Translations under genes and position numbers: made by a program
Shown: positions 56,311 to 64,000 of the stretch, in pieces
How positions within the stretch are numbered: the stretch's first letter is position 1
Layout of the letters: every line of letters begins with the position of its first letter
DNA from: Bimastos eiseni
Taxonomy: Eukaryota; Annelida; Clitellata; Crassiclitellata; Lumbricidae
Direction: 5' to 3'
DNA: 64,000 bases
Assembly (NCBI GenBank): GCA_959347315.1
Contig: OY365814.1
Coordinates: forward strand, 6,438,034 to 6,502,033
The notes under the pieces: generated by a model
What the model was told of the DNA's origin: nothing
The model's database searches: none
What the model saw: only the letters and a program-made list of their open reading frames with translations

Positions 56311-58780
56311 ATCTCTGACCTGCGTAATTCATCAATACGTTGATGTTGTAGAATTAACATAAGGTTTTAACTGAGTTTCTTAAAGTCGATATAACATTAT
56401 AAGGAAAATAATGTACTCCTAGGCCTACACGTCAAAAATCTCAGACTGACATGTAAGGACTGTTTGCTAGTAGTTGTTTCAGTTTAACGACACTGTGTGA
56501 TAACATAGATCATTAGCGTCTCCCTCCTACTTTATCCAGGTTAGAGACGGGCACTGTCAGACTGCGAAACTGTTGAAGAGTTTGGTCTGTTTTCTAGCGT
56601 TGTCTGAGTTTACCCATCCGAATGCTATAGAAACTGGACACCAGCATTAATTAGTGTAACACATTCTGTCTAGAGCAAGTCAGAGTGTTATAGATTAACA
56701 TATCCTGTGGATTTGCTTGTATAGACCTAGTATTATTAAAATAATAAAGTAGACATGCAGTTGTTCTTTAACTTTTAATATAGGCCTAAGTCAGTCGCTT
56801 TCAACCGGTGGAACGCGCATCCCTAGGGGGGAGCAAGCTGTTGCCAATTAAGTGGTAGAAAAAATTATGCCTAAAATATTTTTTACAGAAACAGAAAATA
56901 ATGGCAGGTTTTTAAATGCTATATCTATGCATATTTTTGTTATACTATAACAGTAGTATTCTAAATATTGTTAACTCATTTTCTTTCTATTGTTTTATTC
57001 TACGATCATCTATTATTTCTTTGTTATAAAATGATGTCACATGCAGCTTCGTCAAATATTATATAGATTTATACAACAATTTAGCAAAATTCATTACTAA
57101 TATTATAATTTACAACCAATATTCTAATTCCAATAACTTACTCTAAATAACTTACCAAAGCATTCACCTCCTGCGGCCGAGATTCTTGCGTGCTCCTCGT
57201 AGGTCTAGTACCAGTGAGCCAATCTATTGCCTTCCGATTGAAGCGACGAACAAGTCTTTCTGCATTCAGTAGAAAACACAAAATATTTTAATATAAGAGA
57301 TATAATTGTTGCGCTTAGAAGTCTCCGAATCTCGATAACTTAATTAGCCTACTCTTATACTCAAATAATGATTTTTTATCCACTTATTCAAGTAAACTTA
57401 AATATTAAATTAAATTTGAAACTCAGATAGATATATAAAAACCTTTCTATAAAATGTATCTTGGTGCATGCAGAAGTCACTGAGTCTCAAAGCTTACTCA
57501 AATAAAACTCAAATAGGTCCTATAGGCCTATACCTGTAACTTGTGGCGCTACAGAGGTTATAATGAGTTTGAACGAAAAAGGCGTTACTTCGAAAATGTC
57601 AGCACAGTCCTACAAACCGAACTCAATAAAATTTCATCGTAAATTTCAATAAAATAAATCGTTATTTTGTGATTATTTGGGTTTACCTGATGCCCTTAGA
57701 CGAAGATTCGATCGAAACATCAGTTAGCGCAGCAGAAATGGGAAGAATTTCGATAGATATATATGTAATGTAAGCATATTTTCATAATTTAATCCCGCGC
57801 GGCTGTCCATTAATATTTGTAATGACGTCAATAATATAATTGGTCTGTGTCTTTCAAGCAGCTGGGCCTGAGACAATACGTAGACGCAATCATTAGCTAC
57901 GTCATTTAATTGACCTTTAGCAAAGTTCACGAGTTTCTCGGATCTAAGTATGTAAGTAAGTAAGTATATTTCTTTTTAACCAACTGTTTATCCGCACTTT
58001 GGTGCACGATAAATTTAAATGTGCAGCATGCTATAATTGAAAACAAACTTCTCACTTTAGATATTTTATGCCTGTCGAGTAACACAGTCCTATTTGGGCG
58101 TCTGTTCAGTCTGTTTGCTTGAATGCTTTAATATTCATTCACACGCACATCGGAACACACATAAATACACACACATCGGAACATACGCGCATAGGGCTGC
58201 TGCGGGCATATATATACATATATATAGACAATAGATTGGCTTACTTATATATATATATATCACTTTATGTTAAAATTTTCCCGTTGGCCTATACATGATC
58301 TTCTCCGGAACGGCAGCAAGTCAGGCCTTGATGGAGCAACTGGTCTTCTCAATTTATTGTAGATGATCATTCCGACATCTTGCACTAGCAGTAGCCCTAG
58401 ATATATGGCCTATCTAACTACACGTTTCATCGTTTGGCAACTTGAATTAGAAGAAATTCAGCTCAATTTTATACGCGCTATGGTGTCTAGTGCAACTTAA
58501 TTAGTTTACTGACTTACTAGAACCGATCCGCTCGTCAAAAATTTTATCGAACGAGTTGAACATTTTTTTGCTTTTTTCATCTGAAAATCACCAAATGCAG
58601 CAGACGCCGGAGGCGCATAAGACGAAAATTAATTTGATGAAAAGGTAATTAGAATGTATGACACGAATTACAGACATCCATTACATATATGGGCTACTTC
58701 AGTTAATAAGCATGCCTAATGAAAATATGAATTTTGGAATAGTAGATGATTAAATGCTGTTGATAATATAATACGTAGAG
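56311..58780. other. Intergenic DNA between genes C and D, no gene seen
   Basis: AT-rich, with short frames only. Contains (GTAA)n near 57951-57966 and TA-rich stretches at 58207-58260. Confidence 0.5.
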
Positions 58781-58914
58781 GAATTGCACTGTTGCATGGG
58801 CGTTCATGGACGGCGTCCAGGCTCTGCTGGCCAAATAAGTGGCAGGACGGCGTCCCGTCTCGAAAATAAGTGCCTGGACGCTGTCTATGACCGTCCAGGC
58901 ACGCTTTAAGCCCT
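58781..58914. repeat. Dispersed ~134-bp repeat, copy 2
   Basis: Partner of 32086-32220, same orientation. Better preserved palindromic parts: GTGCCTGGACG.TGTC..ATGAC then CGTCCAGGCAC. Confidence 0.7.
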
Positions 58915-59554
58915 ACTCTGAACAGCTTTGAAGATTCAATTCTACTCTTGAAACTCTATAATTACTCGCAATACTCAACTGCACATCCGCGACTTTAATC
59001 TACAAAGTGACGTAGATTAGCATTTCGTTGCAGGTGGTATAAGATACGACCTGGTCTGTCACAGTGGAGAACGACTTTATTTGCTGTTGGCGACTGGATA
59101 TAGATAATCTCTGGAATAGGACTTGACAAGGCTTGTCTATTCAACGTGAATTGACATGTTGTGCCCCCTTAAAGACAAGTAAAGTGTCGACGAATTTCCG
59201 GGGGTGGGCTGTGCAAAATGCAATTGTAAAAGTAATCGTAACGTTGATTTGGAATGACACGTTGAGTCGATAAGGATAAGACAAGACACAATTGGTTAAG
59301 TAGCCTATATGGTTAGGCACAGACGGTTATGTGAAGATGTTAGTTAGCCTATAAAGAGGAGTCGGTTATGGCAGGTCAAGAATAGCAGGGTAATTAAAGT
59401 TGGGAAAGGTTTATGAGACAGCGATTTGCCTATTCCATCCGCATTCTTCGGAATGGCCAGTTGACCAGCAAGTCGATGATCGATTAATAATTCCATACAT
59501 GAATGAGTCAGTAGCTAATTTACTAGTTTCGTCTGTCAGCACACGAGCCCTGCC
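58915..59554. other. Intergenic DNA upstream of gene D, no gene seen
   Basis: Similarity to the gene C upstream region begins only at about 59555 (aligned with 32600), so this stretch is outside the duplicated unit. No feature recognised. Confidence 0.4.
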
Positions 59555-59779
59555 AACTAGCTAGCCAGAAAGCAAACAGCTATACCAGCTGCTCTAGCTT
59601 CTCTTTTTATCTGGACCCATTGGACTAACCTCATTTTGACCACCTCTCTGGAAAACCCCTATTATATGACACAGCGCTAGGGTATTAGCTGCGCTTTTCT
59701 ATCGAGTGGCACTTAAGAAATCTAAAGTCTAATTCCAGCATTCATTAATGGGCTATACACTGTTAAAAATGAAACTGAA

Positions 59780-60013
59780 CTCCAATCACTTAAGATCGTG
59801 GCCTTTGACCTCAGGCACGGTGTAAGACTGTTCTCATCGTGTGTCAAAAGCAACTGATATCAGATTTTGACTCAAAATATGATATCAGTTGCAATTTCGC
59901 ATATGAAGATAGTTCTTCGAGGCTCACCTTCGAAAGTTGTGAATTTTAGGCAGACATCGTTTAATAAGGTACAAACAATATCGCACTACTGGTCCTCTGA
60001 AATTCTCGCCGCT
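59780..60013 (+). promoter_or_regulatory. Putative promoter of gene D with GATATC hairpin
   Basis: GCAACTGATATC (59850-59861) and GATATCAGTTGC (59881-59892) are perfect inverted repeats, centred about 140 bp upstream of the ATG. Gene C has an analogous hairpin at the same distance. Upstream similarity to gene C runs back to about 59555. Function is inferred. Confidence 0.45.
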
Positions 60014-60062
60014 ATGGGCTCTTGGGTCGGAAAATGTCGGCAAACCGAAAACGAAAGCAAAG
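60014..60062 (+). CDS. Gene D, first coding exon
   Basis: ATG at 60014, 16 codons plus one base, donor AAAG/GTAAGT. The peptide is MGSWVGKCRQTENESK, identical to gene C for the first eight residues, but lacks the WRFSTARN end present in B and C. Phase 1 fits the exon at 61569. The possible N-terminal acylation site (Gly2, Cys8) is kept. Confidence 0.65.
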
Positions 60063-61568
60063 GTAAGTTAAATAAACGATTTTATTGCTAACATTTAAAC
60101 AGAAATAGGTCAACACTGACAATACAAGAATGGCTATGCGAAGTGTACAGAGTGTGTGGCAGATTTTGTGTAGAAATATAAGTAGGTCAAGACAGATCCC
60201 GTTCAGTGCACCATCTGATGGCGTTTGCATTTTCGTATATGAACAGAATTTTAATCAATCAATCAAATGAATTGATGTAGCGCCCCTTTATGATATCTAG
60301 GCCTACTCAGAGACGCTCCCTGGCCCAACTGTGGATGAAAGGGGTAGATTTCACAGAGGCATAAAATACAGATGAAGGGTTCCTAGGTAAGAGACGGAGC
60401 TCTAAGCGAAACCATTCCATATGGTTGGTCTCACAACCGACAAGATCCGATTCCGATTCTGCATTTGGCCTATAAGAGTGCGTGTAAAAGAAACTTTTTT
60501 AGATTAAACTTTAACGGCAGACAAGCTTAAGATGTAAGCTTAATAAATTTAAACTTATTTGCATACCATAAGGATAATTATGTTTAAAGACAGTTGTCGG
60601 AAAGATCAAACATTGAATGTGTTTCTAAAGTAACCATGATCTCAGCCTTGGTCTTCATGACTTTCCTGTTTTCGAGTCCGTCAAATATGCATAATATTAT
60701 AACCTGTGGTGCCAATTAGTCATACAGACAAGCGTTAACCTTTATCTTTGCCTTCAGATTAAGAGGAGATCGACTTGACCTTTTTCATTTTCATGTCGTG
60801 TCTTTGCCAGTGATATTTTCCTTCACGTAAGGTAAAATTATAATGGAAATTAGTGATTTCCGTTTAAGTTTAACTGAAACGAAAATGAAAATTATTTCTT
60901 ATGGAAACTTAACTCGAACGAAAATCAAACACCTGTAGGCCCTAACGAAAATCAGAACGGAAACAAAAAGCAATTTTCACAAGAAATCTTTTTTAAAATT
61001 TACTTGCTACATTTTGCGATACAGTTTTATGAAATGATAATAATTATTTTCGGAAGCAAAATATCACTGGTCTCTGAACGTCATGGTAACTTCCATCTCC
61101 TGCCAATTAGCATCAACAATGAATCTCAATTCAATTAATTCAAATTGTTTAATTCAAATTAATTCAAACCTTCCCGTGCACATGCATAGGGTTTCATACC
61201 AATCAAGTTTCATAGTCTTCAGGACTTGTCAGGACCTCGGCGTTGGATTTCATAGCTATCCTGTTTCAAAGCAGTGTAATGATCGTTCAATTATTTTTCA
61301 ACTTTCAATTCGACTAATGAAAGACAAAAATTAAATATGTAATTTCACACCATCTGCATTTAGGCCTACTTTTAAGTAGATCGCCTAGTGCCAAATAGTA
61401 GCCTGTCTTATTGAATATCAGTCTTTACTATAAACCAAGAGAGATCGTGTATTCGCAGAGTATACGCCCATGTCAGTGACCGGTGAAATAAATCTAATTT
61501 TTGGAACCATGAGGACACATTTATATAATGACAACCGATTAGATAATAATCTTCCACTCTGTTTTAAG
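60063..61568. other. Intron 1 of gene D
   Basis: Aligns at both ends with intron 1 of B and C. 60262-60490 is a minus-strand LINE tail related to 15800-15985. No other feature. Confidence 0.5.
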
Positions 61569-61630
61569 ATGAACAACGAAGACTGCTGAATGAAAGAAAT
61601 AAACAGAATAAGACGCCGTTTATTGCGACG
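61569..61630 (+). CDS. Gene D, linker exon 2
   Basis: 62 bp, phase 1 in and 0 out, acceptor CACTCTGTTTTAAG, donor GACG/GTAAGA. Gives DEQRRLLNERNKQNKTPFIA plus Thr. Same length and splice phases as B and C. Later exons lie outside the window. Confidence 0.65.
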
Positions 61631-64000
61631 GTAAGATCATGTATTGATTGTATTAATTGTACCTAAGTAATATAGCCATAAATGCCTTTAATGGCAAAAC
61701 ATCTTTAAGGTAGCCAGGCTTATGCCTTCTCTAAGGGATGCAAAGTCTACCATGGTTGAGTCACTCCGATGTGTCCCATCAACGTTGATTACCTTTGCTT
61801 GCATAAAGCGTTGTAATGCAGCTGGAGTCTACATGTATTTCGTAATCGTAATCTGGAGACGTCCATTAAATCCGATATGTAACATAATGTAAAATAAATT
61901 GAATATTCATAGCGCCTCTTAAAATTATCTACTTCAAGGCTAGCCTGTAATTATGACCATAAATGACATTAGGAAGGAATATTAGCATCAGTTTCCTGAA
62001 AGAGTCACCCCGCTCTAACTTGCAATTAACCAACGAATTCCTATCAACAGCTGACAGATGACAATGGCTGCTCGCATCCCTTTGACTGTCTGTGCACAGA
62101 CCTACACGATAAATTGATTCATTTATCATCTGAATTAAGGCTAGCCTAATGCTATGTCTTCAAAACTGCTATTTTCTATTAAAGATAAATTCGGTACTAT
62201 AAATAAATATCGTTCAACAACCTGCCTTATTATGGAGCGGCGGGCGTTGGAAGGACAGGTTGTTGAACCATACCAGGAGTAAAGCTCACTGAATTATCGT
62301 ACATAGAAAGTTTCTAATTTCAAAGATATGAATCGGCAAAATGAGAATTTTTACCTTTCTTTGTGCAATGCAATTCGAATATAACCTACATTGTTCTATC
62401 AGCTAAATCAGCTTTTATGTTTTGTTCACTGATGAGCTGCCACTTCACGTATTTTATGTACTGATTGCGCAAAATGATACAGTTTGGGTTTCATAGGAGG
62501 AAAACGATCAGTCCGCTCCACACTATGAAGTTTCGTCCGTCAGTGACGTTGTGGGGTGGGCTGACGGCCAGAGGGTCTCACAGGCCTTCATTATGTGTGT
62601 GCCAAATGGTACCAGACTGAACTCGCAGTACTAAATTGCATACACTCTCGAGCAATACGCGAAGCCAGCGTTCGAGAGACAGCGATAGTGATTTGCAACG
62701 AAAGTTATTTGTTGACAACGATCTTTGGAGTTTAGAGGCAGAATGGTGCGCGCTGTCATACATCAGCTGCGATGACGACGTGGTTAGACTACAAACTCCC
62801 GTCACGAATAAAGCCAAAAGATTGGCCACCAAAACTCTCCGGATCTCTCATATTGAAAACTTGTGGAGTAATTTGCTTTTCAGCGTTTATAAAGAAATTG
62901 ATTCAAAGAACGTTGATCAGCCCGTTCGTAGCCTCTAACGAGCGTGGAGATCGATAGAAGTTGAGACACTTCGGTCGCTAATCCAGTCTAAGCCTTAAGC
63001 AGAACGAATATATTGCACAGTAATAGCCTAATTTTGTAAAAACCTAGGTAAAAGGATTGTCTTATGGTCCATTTGGGGAAATAGTTTGTCCTACAGTGAT
63101 TTTATACTGAATAAACTGTATCGCACGGCAGTTTTTTTCCGGGAAACCGGCCCTCTTCAATTTTTTAATATATAATGGCGACCACAAACCGGATCAAAGC
63201 CAAATTTGTACCAGTATATTTCATTTGAATTGTGTACGCCATTAAAAAATATGAGATAAAATAAGAATCCCTTACTAAGAAAACACATTTTTATAATGGT
63301 GATCGAACTTTTATGTCACCCTACACATGTATTGGCCTATATTTATTTTAACCTTCAACTGAATCATTTAAATTATCAACGTATTTCTCCTACAATGCAT
63401 TCACTGAACTGACTGTTCACTTGGCGGAGACTCGATTTCAGGATGATTATGTGTTTTGGTTACAGAATTCTATCTTTACGACTTAATCAGCATCGAACAT
63501 CAACATCGGGCTGATCAACGTTCTTTTAATCCAAACATCAAACCAATAAATATTGTAATCGATAAAAATGAATAAATTGTTCGGTGCTCGAATTCTCTCC
63601 ACTGCAGCTTGTCCGAAGCTGAAATAGAAACATTAACATGATATTAAGTAGATTCTTTCATTAATCAGAAAACAGGAAAATCTGAGGCAGAGGTTAAACA
63701 ATTTGAGCAAAATTGGCAAATCCTTAGCAAACGAGTAGAAAATATTTGGAATCGTTTGAATGACAGCAGTATGCCATTTATATAGCACCCATTCAAGACC
63801 ATGTACTCAGGAGCTCTCCTGAACCTTCCCCGGCTAAATAGGACAGTCATAATGCTGGCATAGAGCACGGAAGAGTGGCACATGGGCACTAGGTGAAGAG
63901 CGACAGGGAGCCCATATCAGGCTGCAGAGCCAGCAACGAAGAAGACTCAGCGCTCCCGCATAGAAGTGCTAGAGAGAGAAAATTAAGAAGCTAGGCTTGA
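61631..64000. other. Intron of gene D to the right edge
   Basis: 61631-61935 aligns with 37551-37860 of gene C and 63400-63740 with 38270-38600. 61960-63390 has no counterpart in C and is probably inserted; it contains a 15-bp-arm hairpin at 62212-62269 and an unassigned 100-codon frame (62636-62938). 63775-63990 is a minus-strand LINE tail shared with C. Confidence 0.5.

Overview
This is a eukaryotic (metazoan) genomic window: AT-rich, intron-rich, dense in transposon remnants and microsatellites, with no operons and no prokaryotic gene spacing. The dispersed palindrome TAGGCCTA, 5'-truncated LINE tails, a Penelope-like element and short non-autonomous hAT-type elements suggest a marine invertebrate. 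I cannot name the species or phylum from the sequence.

The backbone is a tandem array of four paralogous copies of one multi-exon gene, all on the + strand. Gene A (about 2.1-11.1 kb, first exon not found), gene B (15.4-30.6 kb), gene C (33.1-53.4 kb) and the start of gene D (from 60.0 kb, running off the right edge). The exons, in order, encode: (1) a short hydrophilic N-terminus, MGSWVGKC in C and D; (2) a short charged linker; (3) an F-box-like segment; (4) a CARD; (5) a domain resembling the TRADD N-terminal (TRADD-N) fold; (6) a long last exon encoding an NHL-type beta-propeller. Splice phases agree at every junction (1, 0, 1, 1, 1), so B and C each assemble into an uninterrupted reading frame of about 635 and 638 codons. 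Introns and promoters of the copies are also alignable, so this is an array of roughly 18-27 kb segmental duplications. The domain set (CARD and TRADD-N are adaptor domains of death-fold signalling, F-box is a Skp1/cullin ligase adaptor, the propeller is a likely recognition module) suggests a cytosolic innate-immune or ubiquitin-linked receptor family. That role is inference.

The rest is mobile and repetitive DNA, mostly in introns and between genes: four non-autonomous elements with hAT-like ends (three with exact 8-bp target duplications, at 19.5, 35.5 and 51.9 kb; one degenerate at 11.7 kb), a Harbinger-like element with TTA duplications (20.8 kb), a tiny TTAA-flanked piggyBac-like MITE (3.5 kb), a Penelope-like element with an inverted 5' part (43.3-44.7 kb), three pieces of a non-LTR retrotransposon family with an endonuclease-like C-terminus around a TAA microsatellite (45.3-49.1 kb), other LINE fragments (34.0-35.1, 51.4-51.8 kb and several 3' tails), and foldback elements whose terminal inverted repeats are themselves made of short tandem repeats. 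A 1.4-kb, 26-bp minisatellite with higher-order structure lies in an intron of gene B, and a 3-copy ~257-bp tandem repeat lies between C and D.

Exon calls rest on reading-frame conservation between paralogues, splice-site sequence and phase; domain names rest on visual motif recognition without any profile search.
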